Of a stretch of 58,325 bases of DNA, positions 1-6,157 are shown in pieces. The notes under the pieces were generated by a model. The model made no database searches. It was not told the DNA's origin and saw only the letters and a program-made list of their open reading frames with translations. Each line of letters starts with the position of its first letter. The first letter of the stretch is position 1. Origin of the DNA: a virus; IMG/VR virus record IMGVR_UViG_3300006919_000061, positions 1 through 58,325 of that record; one strand, given 5' to 3'. A program made the position numbers and the translations under genes.

Positions 1-348
1 GGGGGACCCGAAGGCCCCCCGTTCCTGTCTTTCTCTCATACCCATCTTCCACAACGAGTATCGACGCCCAACCAGTGTACGACATATAGACGCGGGGCTG
101 GTTGGACTTCTACTTTATCGATGTAGCGTCGCTAGGGTTCTTATACAGTGAACCTAGTAAACTGGACAACATTTAGGCCTTGTTACCGCTGGCCGCGTAC
201 AGTTGACTCGCGTTGACAGTGCCTCTGTCAAAGACCCCTCTCATCAGGGGATGGAGCGCCCCATATCGAGCTGCAGGCTCTCAGGACGGCTTCTTGCGTT
301 GCGGTGCAAGCTGAGCCACCAAGCCGGACTCTTGCGAGTTACTTGGAT
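1..348. other. Left-end segment without a recognised gene
   Basis: I see no convincing coding frame here. The window opens with a G/C-rich hairpin at 1-20 (GGGGG and CC pair with GG and CCCCC around a CGAA loop). It could be the 3' terminator of the minus-strand block, but its tail is cut off by the window edge. An 8-bp inverted repeat (CCAACCAG / CTGGTTGG) lies at about 70-110, and a small CCCCT/AGGGG hairpin lies near 236-250. No tRNA fold was recognised. Confidence 0.4.
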
Positions 349-693
349 TTATCGGTCGCGGAAAGCGATTTCTTCACGGTAGCGTTGTGCAGCACGCGTG
401 AGCTTAGTTGCACGCACATAGGTGTGAATGCCAACAGGCCACACACTCCACACCAACAGGCAGGTACCTGCGTAGTTACCAAGCGCACGGTCTGTGCACA
501 TGTTGGCACGCACACGCAGTTGCTTGATGTTAAGGTGTGAGGAATCGTACGAGTCCTCGATGAGGCGCTTGTACAGGTTGCCACTAACCTCAGCTTGGAA
601 GTGCCCGTAGTCACGGGCGGTGTACTGAGGCTTGGACGCATCGGCGCTGAGGGACAGAGTCAACGCAGCGAAAAGGAAAAGAATGTAACGCAT
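349..693 (-). CDS. Small secreted protein of unknown function
   Basis: This is a 114-residue protein of no recognised family. The first 19 residues look like a Sec signal peptide: MRY, then a hydrophobic stretch rich in Leu, Phe and Ala, ending in ADA before a polar mature part. The product should therefore be exported to the periplasm. The mature part has two cysteines and a basic C-terminus. The start codon shares one base with the stop of the upstream gene at 693-995 (TAATG), so the two are translationally coupled. It is the last gene of the minus-strand block in this window. An accessory role such as envelope modification or superinfection exclusion is only a guess from the export signal. 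Confidence 0.7.
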   Translation of the reverse strand: MRYILFLFAALTLSLSADASKPQYTARDYGHFQAEVSGNLYKRLIEDSYDSSHLNIKQLRVRANMCTDRALGNYAGTCLLVWSVWPVGIHTYVRATKLTRAAQRYREEIAFRDR

Positions 694-995
694 TACTTCT
701 TGTTTTTCTTGTTAGACTTCTTAGCCTCGGCGCGAGTCGCCATGAGCTTCTTGTAAGCCTTGCCGTCACAGACAGACTCGGCCAAGAAGTGAGCAGGCAC
801 TTGAATAGGCGAGAACTTGCGCCCCGTAATAACACAGGTCATCTGCCATGCACCTTCGCTGTCGTAGACAGGGGTGTTGGGGATAACTTGGACACCGTAC
901 TTACCCTCGGGCTTAGAGCCGAGGACAGCAGTGGTGTTACGAGACAACTTGGGTAGCTCAGAGAGCTTGTGGAACTTCTTCATTTGAGGTGCCAT
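693..995 (-). CDS. Small basic protein with lysine-rich tail
   Basis: This 100-residue protein has no recognised family. The N-terminus is basic (MAPQMKKFHKL), the middle has a compact mixed alpha/beta look, and the C-terminus is a run of Lys and Asn, as in nucleic-acid-binding small phage proteins. I chose the ATG at 995. An in-frame ATG ten codons upstream (1025) would add a hydrophobic, less likely N-terminus, and the ATG at 983 is also possible. Its stop overlaps the start of the secreted-protein gene at 349-693 by one base. Confidence 0.65.
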   Translation of the reverse strand: MAPQMKKFHKLSELPKLSRNTTAVLGSKPEGKYGVQVIPNTPVYDSEGAWQMTCVITGRKFSPIQVPAHFLAESVCDGKAYKKLMATRAEAKKSNKKNKK

Positions 996-1047
996 TGGTG
1001 CTAGTATTAGCGGTGTGCCCGTCAAGGGTGGAGCACGATACCCTGAA

Positions 1048-1455
1048 TTACTTGGTGATGGCGATGGTCAACTCGTCAGTCTTGTAACAAACGAGCCTAT
1101 CGGTCTCGTTCAGGTAGTAGAACTGAAAGTCTTCATCACCATACTCGAGGAGCACTCCGTCAATAGACCACGTGGAGGCCAACGTAATTTCTTCACTAAC
1201 AGCAACAGAGTCGTTGACAAAGACGATAGACTCGGTCTCGGGGGTTTCGCCATCTTGGTAGATAGTGACCGTGTAGGTCTTACCGTAGTAGAAACCGTAG
1301 GTGTAACCGGAGTAACCGGGGTCAGTCGTGGCAATACCACCGTCGAACACGTCAGTCGTGTCGGTAGCTGGTGGGCAAACGTTGGGCTCGTTCTCGATGG
1401 GAGTACAAGCGAAAAGCGTTGCGCTGATGAGCGCGAAAAGGAACATGTTTTTCAT
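1048..1455 (-). CDS. Predicted lipoprotein
   Basis: This is a 135-residue protein. MKNM is followed by a hydrophobic segment ending in the lipobox LFAC, with Cys17 as the acylation site, so signal peptidase II processing and membrane anchoring are expected. The mature part is acidic, rich in Thr, Tyr and Asp, and predicted mostly beta, like small surface-exposed domains. No family is recognised. A UUCG hairpin with a U-run at 1477-1510 lies just upstream of the start, so it probably terminates the preceding gene. Phage lipoproteins expressed early often block superinfection by binding the receptor. That role is inference from type and position only. Confidence 0.75.
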   Translation of the reverse strand: MKNMFLFALISATLFACTPIENEPNVCPPATDTTDVFDGGIATTDPGYSGYTYGFYYGKTYTVTIYQDGETPETESIVFVNDSVAVSEEITLASTWSIDGVLLEYGDEDFQFYYLNETDRLVCYKTDELTIAITK

Positions 1456-1476
1456 GGGGAAGGGGGTTTACAAGGG

Positions 1477-1510
1477 AAAAGTATCCCCACCTCCGAAGAG
1501 GCAGGGATAC
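1477..1510 (-). terminator. UUCG-loop terminator on the minus strand
   Basis: Arms 1481-1493 and 1498-1510 form a 13-bp stem around a CGAA loop (UUCG in the minus-strand RNA), followed by AAAA at 1477-1480 (UUUU in the RNA). Two base pairs are G-U only in the minus-strand RNA and would be A/C mismatches in a plus-strand RNA, so the minus-strand transcript is the selected form. It lies between the genes at 1545-1967 and 1048-1455. Confidence 0.75.
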
Positions 1511-1544
1511 GTGTGTGGCACGCTGGTGCGTGTCAGCTCTGCAA

Positions 1545-1967
1545 TTAGGCAGTCACCGTGTCGGCAACCGGGTGGCCATTCCAACGGAACGCGTTACGCA
1601 CGCTGCTCTCGAAGTTGGAGTCGTCCTCGCTGGCCGGGACGAAACAAGTGTACGTGTTGACATCACGGAGCAGGGTGTTGCCTGCAACGCTGTCCTCAAT
1701 CTGGTACGTCTCGACATCGCGGGTAGCGAGCGAGCCCACGACTGCAGTGCCAACAGGGGCATTGAAGAGGTGGTTGTACGGAGAGTCCACGCCTTCTTGC
1801 CACGCGTTGAGCGTCTGGGTGGTGCTGTTACCAAGTGCATTGACGGTAGCCCCGGTAACAGGGTGAACCATCGTGTTGAACGTGGTGCAGGTGAGCGTGA
1901 TGGTCTTGAAGTTGCGACCGGACTTGTCAATGCCCTCGCGGACGGAAGTGATTTCGTTAAACGTCAT
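1545..1967 (-). CDS. Hypothetical protein, 140 residues
   Basis: No family is recognised. The protein is rich in Thr, Asn and Val and looks beta-rich: alternating hydrophobic residues around 20-60 and a conserved-looking NAFRWNGHP segment near the C-terminus. There is no signal peptide or membrane segment. The N-terminal part (TFNEITSVREGID, then alternating strands) is compatible with an OB-like or jelly-roll fold, but this is speculation. It sits alone between hairpins at 1477-1510 and 2007-2040, so it is probably a single-gene transcription unit. Confidence 0.65.
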   Translation of the reverse strand: MTFNEITSVREGIDKSGRNFKTITLTCTTFNTMVHPVTGATVNALGNSTTQTLNAWQEGVDSPYNHLFNAPVGTAVVGSLATRDVETYQIEDSVAGNTLLRDVNTYTCFVPASEDDSNFESSVRNAFRWNGHPVADTVTA

Positions 1968-2006
1968 CGTGTTGAAATTAAAAGGGTTGGTGATACTAGA
2001 GAATTG

Positions 2007-2040
2007 CTAGCCCCCCACTCGTATCAAGGTGAGGGGCTAG
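2007..2040 (-). terminator. Strong intergenic hairpin (terminator-like)
   Basis: Arms 2007-2018 and 2029-2040 (CTAGCCCCCCAC / GTGAGGGGCTAG) form a 12-bp stem with a 10-nt loop. One pair is G-U only in the minus-strand RNA. It follows the stop of the gene at 2048-2236 by 8 nt. No clear U-run follows, so it may be a processing or stability element rather than an intrinsic terminator. Confidence 0.6.
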
Positions 2041-2047
2041 GGAAACT

Positions 2048-2236
2048 TCAGAGATAGGCAGATACAAGAACGTCCATCATAGCCTCGTCTTGGAAGAAGA
2101 GGTATGCTTCGCGCACATGTTCCTGCTCATGTTTGGGTGCCCGCTGCTTGAGCATGATATACTCGTTGCGGCGTTCACTCGTAAGGTTGCGGACTGAGGC
2201 CTTGATGCCGTCAATCCTCGTCTTGCTTGTTGGCAT
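2048..2236 (-). CDS. Small basic hypothetical protein
   Basis: This is a 62-residue protein of unknown function. The N-terminal half is basic (Lys/Arg-rich: SKTRIDGIKASVRNLTSERR) and the C-terminal half is acidic and helical. It overlaps the 3' end of the gene at 2211-2537 by 26 bp in another frame, the tight packing typical of this block. No domain is recognised. Confidence 0.55.
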   Translation of the reverse strand: MPTSKTRIDGIKASVRNLTSERRNEYIMLKQRAPKHEQEHVREAYLFFQDEAMMDVLVSAYL

Positions 2237-2537
2237 GGTCAGAGATTTGTCTGATGATTTGCTCTACAGTTGGCTCTGCGTCGAGTCTTTTGATACACTC
2301 TTGGCAGCGCGCGCATTCCTCGTAGTACTCGGCTTCTTCAAAGAAACCAAGTGCTGCTTGCAGCTCCTGCTTCCACTGTACGCGGGGCAGGGTAATGTAA
2401 TTACCGGAAGGCTCCTCGATTTCGATAGAACCTTCGTTAAACTGGAGACCGTACTCGATACTCGTGATGATGCGTTGGACAGCTTCGACTACTGTGTGAA
2501 ACAGTGGGTCGTTGTCCGGGTCAAAAGTCTGGCTCAT
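2211..2537 (-). CDS. Acidic helical protein, paralogue of the next gene upstream
   Basis: This is a 108-residue protein starting at the ATG at 2537 (MSQTFDPDND). The central helix has a pattern of Trp, then ELQ, then repeated Glu/Tyr and paired Cys (residues about 60-90). The same pattern occurs in the upstream gene at 2521-2898: W-x-x-ELQ, EE-x-E-x-YE-x-CA and a second Cys four residues later. The two therefore look like products of an old tandem duplication. The start overlaps the upstream stop by 17 bp. Function is unknown. The Cys spacing could bind metal, but there is no recognised zinc-finger family. Confidence 0.65.
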   Translation of the reverse strand: MSQTFDPDNDPLFHTVVEAVQRIITSIEYGLQFNEGSIEIEEPSGNYITLPRVQWKQELQAALGFFEEAEYYEECARCQECIKRLDAEPTVEQIIRQISDHANKQDED

Positions 2538-2898
2538 CGGAGTCTGGTTCGGCTTCGTGTACAACGTCAATGCTAAGCTCAGCCAAGTGGTCGTTGAGTT
2601 CCATGTTGGAGGATACCTCACGAATCTCACGCATGCACTTGAATACCTTGGCACACTGCTCGTACTCCTCGTACTCTTCGAGCACCTTGAGGTAGTGTTG
2701 CAGTTCTTCGAGCCAAGAGCCGAGCATTTCACGCCACCCTTTGGTGCGAGTCTCACAAGCCTCGTAGAAGGCAGTCATGTGAAGCTCGGTGGCAGTCATA
2801 GCCTCGATACGAACTTCCTCGGGGGTAGGCTCAGGCAAGGGGCCCGAGTTACCGCCAAGGAATTCGTTAAAGAGGTCGTTCAGTTCATCATCAGACAT
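2521..2898 (-). CDS. Acidic helical protein, paralogue of downstream gene
   Basis: This is a 125-residue, strongly acidic protein with long helices. It carries the same Trp / ELQ / EExExYExCA / C signature as the gene at 2211-2537 and a longer, Pro-containing N-terminus. Its start overlaps the stop of the membrane-anchored gene at 2891-3289 by 8 bp, so 2891, 2521, 2211 and 2048 form one overlapping operon. No family is recognised. Small acidic phage proteins of this kind are often host-takeover factors, which is inference only. Confidence 0.65.
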   Translation of the reverse strand: MSDDELNDLFNEFLGGNSGPLPEPTPEEVRIEAMTATELHMTAFYEACETRTKGWREMLGSWLEELQHYLKVLEEYEEYEQCAKVFKCMREIREVSSNMELNDHLAELSIDVVHEAEPDSDEPDF

Positions 2899-3289
2899 CG
2901 CTATCGTCAGATTCGGAGTAGGTCACGCCGTCTTGGGGAGTCCAATCGAGCTGGTCGAGCATGGGATTGCCGTCCTCGTCGTAATAGATGCCTGCACAGG
3001 CAATCTTGTCATCGAAGATAGCCTCGACAATCGCGTCAGCTGTGGGGTCTGAGCTGCACTCGTTGAAGTGGTCGTACTTCTCACGCAAGATGAGCTCGTA
3101 ACGGTCGATGGTTCGGTAAGCCACGCGAAGCTCGTCATCCTTGGCGAACAGGGCTTCGTTGGACTGGTCGAGCCAACACTTGAAATTGCGACGACGCAAC
3201 TCGAGGTCGTTAGCAATACGAGCGTAGCGAGCGACAAAGTAAGCACAGGCGGCTACGGTAAGGATGTAGCCTAGAATCATGATTGTCAT
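2891..3289 (-). CDS. Membrane-anchored hypothetical protein
   Basis: This is a 132-residue protein. Residues 4-24 form one hydrophobic helix (MILGYILTVAACAYFVARYA) with basic residues directly after it, so the N-terminus is probably outside and the rest cytoplasmic. A helical, Arg-rich region about 25-75 is followed by an acidic tail ending in several Asp and Ser. The ATG two codons in (at 3280) is an alternative start. It is the first gene of an overlapping four-gene operon. A GTGACA/TGTCAC inverted repeat at 3324-3342 and a GGGGAGCT element at 3367-3374 lie upstream and are candidate control sites. Confidence 0.65.
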   Translation of the reverse strand: MTIMILGYILTVAACAYFVARYARIANDLELRRRNFKCWLDQSNEALFAKDDELRVAYRTIDRYELILREKYDHFNECSSDPTADAIVEAIFDDKIACAGIYYDEDGNPMLDQLDWTPQDGVTYSESDDSDV

Positions 3290-3323
3290 GGGGTGTAAGT
3301 AATTGAGAATGAAACAAATAAAC

Positions 3324-3342
3324 GTGACATATACTTTGTCAC
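3324..3342. promoter_or_regulatory. Inverted repeat GTGACA-N7-TGTCAC (candidate operator)
   Basis: This is a perfect 6-bp inverted repeat with a 7-nt spacer, 35 nt upstream of the ATG at 3289. The same TGACA/TGTCA core recurs at 7796-7810 and in the divergent control region (8733-8745). Repeated use suggests a protein-binding site, but the binding protein is not identified. Confidence 0.4.
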
Positions 3343-3366
3343 TACTAATAGCAAATAGAGAAACTC

Positions 3367-3374
3367 AGCTCCCC
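3367..3374 (-). promoter_or_regulatory. GGGGAGCT element, copy 1
   Basis: The plus strand reads AGCTCCCC. It is the leftmost of seven copies, all in gaps between minus-strand genes and all in the same orientation. This one follows the stop at 3383 and lies 78 nt upstream of the ATG at 3289. Confidence 0.45.
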
Positions 3375-3382
3375 TACTCAGG

Positions 3383-3748
3383 TTAGCAGGACGACAAGTC
3401 CATCACGGGCAGCTGCGCTGCTTCGCATAAGTAAGTTGTGCTAAACAACGTGTCAAGAAGCTCGCGGTGTACAGACTCGATGATGAGCAGAGCTCGTCTG
3501 TCTCGGTCGGACGGAGAGCGCGATAGCTCCGTGTAAAAAGTTGGCGCGCCGTCATCGTATAAGATGAATGCGATGCCATCGCTGGTCTCGAACCGAGATA
3601 TGGACACGACAAGTGGCTCGTCTGCTGCGAAGATGTTGTACGCCTCGTCCACCATGCGACTGAACGCACCGGCGTGAACATATTGCGCAATGTTCTGCTC
3701 GTCAGAGCATTGCAACCTAAAGAATGGATGCTGAGATGGCATATACAT
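3383..3748 (-). CDS. Hypothetical protein, 121 residues
   Basis: This is an unrecognised soluble protein of mixed alpha/beta type. It has an acidic patch near the middle (FAADEPLVVSISRFE) and an Arg/Asp-rich segment (SPSDRDRRALL) before the C-terminal helices. I chose the ATG at 3748 because it lies 4 nt from a promoter -7 box (3753-3760), the same leaderless spacing seen at several plus-strand genes. The ATG two codons downstream (3742) is the alternative. This is the only minus-strand gene here with a convincing host-type promoter. Confidence 0.65.
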   Translation of the reverse strand: MYMPSQHPFFRLQCSDEQNIAQYVHAGAFSRMVDEAYNIFAADEPLVVSISRFETSDGIAFILYDDGAPTFYTELSRSPSDRDRRALLIIESVHRELLDTLFSTTYLCEAAQLPVMDLSSC

Positions 3749-3752
3749 GATA

Positions 3753-3783
3753 CCAATATACGATACAAATCGGTTGGAACAAC
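3753..3783 (-). promoter_or_regulatory. Bacteroidetes-type promoter, minus strand
   Basis: Read on the minus strand it is GTTG at 3783-3780, a 19-bp spacer, then TATATTGG at 3760-3753. This resembles the TTTG / TAnnTTTG consensus of Bacteroidetes. The ATG at 3748 follows after 4 nt, so the transcript would have almost no leader. Confidence 0.5.
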
Positions 3784-3799
3784 CGAACCTGAAAGGGTA

Positions 3800-3827
3800 G
3801 TACCCCCACACCGAAGTGCAGGGGTAC
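3800..3827 (-). terminator. UUCG hairpin
   Basis: Arms 3800-3811 and 3816-3827 form a 12-bp stem with a CGAA loop (UUCG in RNA). Two pairs are G-U in the minus-strand RNA and would mismatch in a plus-strand RNA. It follows the stop of the gene at 3834-4172 by 6 nt. A short U-run (CCCUUU) follows. Confidence 0.65.
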
Positions 3828-3833
3828 CGAAGG

Positions 3834-4172
3834 TTAGAATGGCAGGGTTGGTGCCTCCATAGAGAGGTTGTAGTCAAGAGTCTCCGAGAAGTCGTAGGCA
3901 GCCTGCATTACAGCGGCATACACTTGATACTCGTACTCGTCTTGAGTCTTCTTGAGAAGATACTCAGCGCGTTCGCCGATGTGTGCAGCAGCCCGCACCA
4001 TATTGGTGTGCTGAGGCTGGCAGATGTCTTCGCGTACCCAATTGGTAACAGACACGAGAGCCATCATTGCGAAGTGGCTCTTGCTTGTAGGAACAGACAG
4101 AGCAGCAGTATTGGCCGCGAGGAGAATAGTCTCCCCTGCGGTCATACTGTCGATGGAGTCGCGACGGCTCAT
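3834..4172 (-). CDS. Helical hypothetical protein, 112 residues
   Basis: This is a soluble, mainly helical protein without a recognised family. Alternating Ala-rich helices span about 10-90, and there is an Asp/Glu-Tyr-rich segment (QDEYEYQVYAAV). There is no membrane segment. Its ATG overlaps the stop of the tiny upstream gene at 4169-4279 (ATGA), indicating coupled translation. Function is unknown. Confidence 0.65.
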   Translation of the reverse strand: MSRRDSIDSMTAGETILLAANTAALSVPTSKSHFAMMALVSVTNWVREDICQPQHTNMVRAAAHIGERAEYLLKKTQDEYEYQVYAAVMQAAYDFSETLDYNLSMEAPTLPF

Positions 4173-4279
4173 TTGGCAACAACGATTACGCCGTTGATGG
4201 CAGAGAACACGCGAGGACGGGGCTGCACCGTAGTGGTTGCAACTGTGGATGGCTTGTTGCCGGGAATGTTGAGATACAT
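4169..4279 (-). CDS. 36-residue miniprotein
   Basis: This is a short frame starting MYLNIPGNKPST and ending in a hydrophobic INGVIVVAK. The ATGA overlap with the following gene (4172) is the main argument that it is translated. The sequence looks like one beta hairpin plus a Pro-rich linker. No family is recognised, and it could be a leader peptide for the downstream gene. Confidence 0.5.
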   Translation of the reverse strand: MYLNIPGNKPSTVATTTVQPRPRVFSAINGVIVVAK

Positions 4280-4395
4280 GATGTTGTGGAATTAACGTTG
4301 AAAGAGAAAAGAATAGGCGAATGTGAGTACGCCGAGAATTGGAAAGATTAATGCGAGATGCATGAAATATGTAGAGAATATGAGTTGCGAATAGA

Positions 4396-4451
4396 AAGCA
4401 CCGCAGGTGCGCTAGATGTCTTAGTAGGGTATAACCATACCTGCGGTGCTT
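4396..4451 (-). repeat. Perfect 13-bp inverted repeat with 30-nt loop
   Basis: AAGCACCGCAGGT at 4396-4408 is the exact reverse complement of 4439-4451. On the minus strand the second arm is followed by UUUCUAUU, which is terminator-like. What it would terminate is unclear, because no confident minus-strand gene lies directly upstream. Confidence 0.55.
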
Positions 4452-4575
4452 AGCAGTTTGTCATCTTGCTGGATTACGTCGTCGCCCACACTGACCGCCA
4501 CCTTAGAGCGCGTTGACTGGACTATATGTACGACCTTTCTAAAGAACTAAGAGGAGTCGCGGTACTAAACCGACT

Positions 4576-4746
4576 GTGGTCGCAGTTCCCAACGAGCCCC
4601 TCTTCCTGCCACAGCAGGATGTGAGTAAGTCAGTGCTCCAAAGGCTGAGCCAAGGGATTAGGGAGTGTCCCGACACTGAACTTACGAATGAGAGCGAGAG
4701 TGTGCACCGTGCCCGTAGGCATCTTGAACGGCTACACACTCTCTAA
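4576..4746 (+). CDS. Possible 56-residue plus-strand frame
   Basis: This frame starts at a GTG; there is no in-frame ATG after the upstream TAA. It would encode a hydrophilic, helical peptide with reasonable codon pattern (begins MVAVPNEPLFLPQQD, ends in RARRHLERLHTL). It runs against the direction of every neighbour and has no promoter I can see. It is listed only because the minus strand of this stretch is less protein-like. Confidence 0.2.
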   Translation: MVAVPNEPLFLPQQDVSKSVLQRLSQGIRECPDTELTNESESVHRARRHLERLHTL

Positions 4747-4905
4747 CTATGACTATGCAGTGCAAGCTGGCACCGGTACGCTGAATATGAGTCATGCTTT
4801 AGAACGTACGCTGGGCATGACTATGGATAGTCCCCTTAACGCTTAGCGGGGTATAGCGGTGACGTCTTGCGCGCGTCACTATTCAAGAAGCAAACAGAGA
4901 CCCGG

Positions 4906-4913
4906 AGCTCCCC
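4906..4913 (-). promoter_or_regulatory. GGGGAGCT element, copy 2
   Basis: The plus strand reads AGCTCCCC. It is 9 nt downstream (minus sense) of the UUCG hairpin at 4923-4946 and precedes the gene-poor segment rather than a clear start codon. Confidence 0.4.
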
Positions 4914-4922
4914 CTACCCTGC

Positions 4923-4946
4923 ACAGCTACCCCGAAGGGTAACTGT
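4923..4946 (-). terminator. UUCG hairpin after the 4967 stop
   Basis: Arms 4923-4932 and 4937-4946 form a 10-bp stem with CGAA loop (UUCG in the minus-strand RNA) and one G-U pair. It starts 20 nt after the stop codon at 4967. It is followed by GCAGGGTA and the GGGGAGCT element rather than a U-run. Confidence 0.6.
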
Positions 4947-4966
4947 GAGAGTGGGATTGCAGAGAA

Positions 4967-5293
4967 TCAGACGGTGGCCCAAAAGACACCCTCTTTTTCT
5001 GCGTGCGGGCGGACATCGCGCAGGGTAATCTGGAGTCCCTCGCCGTCTTCGCCAAGAGCCTGCGACTCGAGGTCGGTGGCATTGAAGCGGTTGGGGTTGG
5101 ACTCGTCCTGCGTGAGGAGGCCTGCGATGTACTCGGACATCGAGTTGAGCGCGATGTTGACGAGAGCGTTGGACTCGACGCCTTGGCCGAGGACAGAATC
5201 GCCGGTGGACATCGTGGCTTGTGCGGCAACGTAGAACTTGCCATTCTTCTCGGACTTAGTGGCGCCGAAGACCTTGGTGATTTTAGCGTTCAT
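4967..5293 (-). CDS. Hypothetical protein, 108 residues
   Basis: This protein starts MNAKITKVFGATKSEKNGK and is followed by beta-strand-like segments, a central helix (ALVNIALNSMSEYIAGLL) and a C-terminal strand pair. The organisation vaguely recalls small single-strand-binding or OB-fold proteins, but no diagnostic motif is visible. The ATG at 5293 is preferred over an in-frame ATG 18 codons upstream (5347), because the extra residues lie in the leader next to the GGGGAGCT element. Confidence 0.6.
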   Translation of the reverse strand: MNAKITKVFGATKSEKNGKFYVAAQATMSTGDSVLGQGVESNALVNIALNSMSEYIAGLLTQDESNPNRFNATDLESQALGEDGEGLQITLRDVRPHAEKEGVFWATV

Positions 5294-5359
5294 GCTATTG
5301 TGTATTGAGGATAAAAGAGAAATTTGTGACTGAATGTCCACAAGCAAAAAGAGTTGCTA

Positions 5360-5367
5360 AGCTCCCC
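5360..5367 (-). promoter_or_regulatory. GGGGAGCT element, copy 3
   Basis: The plus strand reads AGCTCCCC. It lies between the hairpin at 5376-5408 and the ATG at 5293 (67 nt), in the gap after the lipoprotein gene at 5420-5773. Confidence 0.45.
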
Positions 5368-5375
5368 CTCTCGGC

Positions 5376-5408
5376 ATATAGGTCAGCGCGTTAAGCGCCA
5401 ACCCATAT
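5376..5408 (-). terminator. 14-bp intergenic hairpin
   Basis: Arms 5376-5389 and 5395-5408 pair over 14 bp with a 5-nt loop. Three pairs are G-U only in the minus-strand RNA. It begins 11 nt after the lipoprotein stop and directly precedes GGGGAGCT copy 3. Confidence 0.6.
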
Positions 5409-5419
5409 ACGGAGGATAG

Positions 5420-5773
5420 TTAGTCGATAATCTCGAACGTGACGGTGTCAGTGAACACCTCGCCGAGAATAATGTAGGACACCACGTAGGTGTAGCCGGC
5501 GACGTGCTCGAACAACATGGGGAAGTTTTCGTTGTCGATGATGAAGCCGTCTTGCCCCACAAGCGTAGGGTATGTGCCGATGGAACCAAAGTTCCAATCG
5601 TGGACAGTAGCGATGTCGTTGACAGGGTCGATGATGACAGAGGAGTCAACGTATTGGCCCTGAATGCGAGCATGGTATTGCGTCTGTGCGCAGGAGTGCA
5701 GGGCACAGCAGCAGAGCAACGTGGCCAAGAGAGACTTGGCGAGGTTGCGGAAGAAGGAAGTGTAGTCGTTCAT
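5420..5773 (-). CDS. Predicted lipoprotein
   Basis: This is a 117-residue protein. After MNDYTSFFRNLAK comes a hydrophobic stretch with several Cys, ending in the lipobox LHSC with Cys28 as the likely lipidated residue. The mature part is beta-rich and acidic (DSSVIIDPVNDIATVHDW and similar strands), like a small Ig-like or lipocalin-like domain, with no named family. The start overlaps the stop of the 41-residue membrane gene at 5770-5895 (ATGA). With that gene and the one at 5888-6115 it forms an overlapping trio. A surface or superinfection-exclusion role is plausible but unproven. Confidence 0.7.
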   Translation of the reverse strand: MNDYTSFFRNLAKSLLATLLCCCALHSCAQTQYHARIQGQYVDSSVIIDPVNDIATVHDWNFGSIGTYPTLVGQDGFIIDNENFPMLFEHVAGYTYVVSYIILGEVFTDTVTFEIID

Positions 5774-5895
5774 TTGTTGCGATAGTATTCGATGAGCATT
5801 GCACCGAGCGTTGCGATAGCAAACAGCCCGGCGATAATAACGATGACGCCGGCCATGTTGCCGACGTCGAGAAGAAGGGATTCTTGTTCAGACAT
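5770..5895 (-). CDS. 41-residue single-pass membrane protein
   Basis: This miniprotein starts MSEQESLLLDVGN and has one hydrophobic helix (residues about 13-34, AGVIVIIAGLFAIATLGAML) followed by IEYYRNK. It is translationally coupled on both sides: 8 bp overlap with the upstream stop at 5888 and ATGA overlap with the lipoprotein start at 5773. Size and topology fit a small inner-membrane effector. No family is recognised. Confidence 0.65.
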   Translation of the reverse strand: MSEQESLLLDVGNMAGVIVIIAGLFAIATLGAMLIEYYRNK

Positions 5896-6115
5896 TGAGA
5901 GAATTGAATGTGTTGCCGGTCATGTAGAACTCGCGGACGAGTATCTTGCTGCCGTCGTCGTCGTAGTCGTTGTCGGCGAACACCCGAACGAGGGTGTCGT
6001 TGGCAGAGAGTTCTGGTGCATAGGTGGAGAACTCAACATCGACACCGGTGTAGTAGTCGTTGACCTCGTCGATGACTGCTTGAGCGTCGTCAATGGAAGT
6101 TATGTTGTAAGACAT
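5888..6115 (-). CDS. Acidic hypothetical protein, 75 residues
   Basis: This protein starts at the ATG at 6115 (MSYNITSIDDAQAVIDEVND). It is acidic with an Asp-rich turn (DNDYDDDG) that could bind a cation, although it is not a full EF-hand. It is the first gene of a three-gene overlapping unit with 5770-5895 and 5420-5773. A hairpin ends 15 nt upstream of the start, followed by a pyrimidine-rich leader (CCCUUCUCUC). No family is recognised. Confidence 0.65.
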   Translation of the reverse strand: MSYNITSIDDAQAVIDEVNDYYTGVDVEFSTYAPELSANDTLVRVFADNDYDDDGSKILVREFYMTGNTFNSLNV

Positions 6116-6130
6116 GAGAGAAGGGTTGAA

Positions 6131-6157
6131 CTTACCCGCGCAAAGAGCGCAGGTAAG
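6131..6157 (-). terminator. Hairpin overlapping a stop codon
   Basis: Arms 6131-6141 and 6147-6157 form an 11-bp stem with one G-U pair in the minus-strand RNA. The stem includes the TAA stop of the 35-residue gene (6132-6134). A pyrimidine-rich tract and the ATG at 6115 follow. It could act as a terminator, or as a structure coupling termination to re-initiation. Confidence 0.55.

Larger units (their letters stand above)
4280..4966. other. 687-nt segment without a confident gene
   Basis: This is the longest gap inside the minus-strand block. It contains a perfect 13-bp inverted repeat (4396-4451), a GGGGAGCT element (4906-4913), a UUCG hairpin (4923-4946) and only short open frames on either strand. 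The best coding-like frame is on the plus strand, against the direction of the block (GTG at 4576 to TAA at 4746). A structured non-coding RNA is an alternative explanation. Confidence 0.4.

Noticed and set aside
304-540. A 78-codon plus-strand frame at the left end
   Set aside because: It overlaps the signal-peptide gene at 349-693, has low-quality composition and runs against the block.
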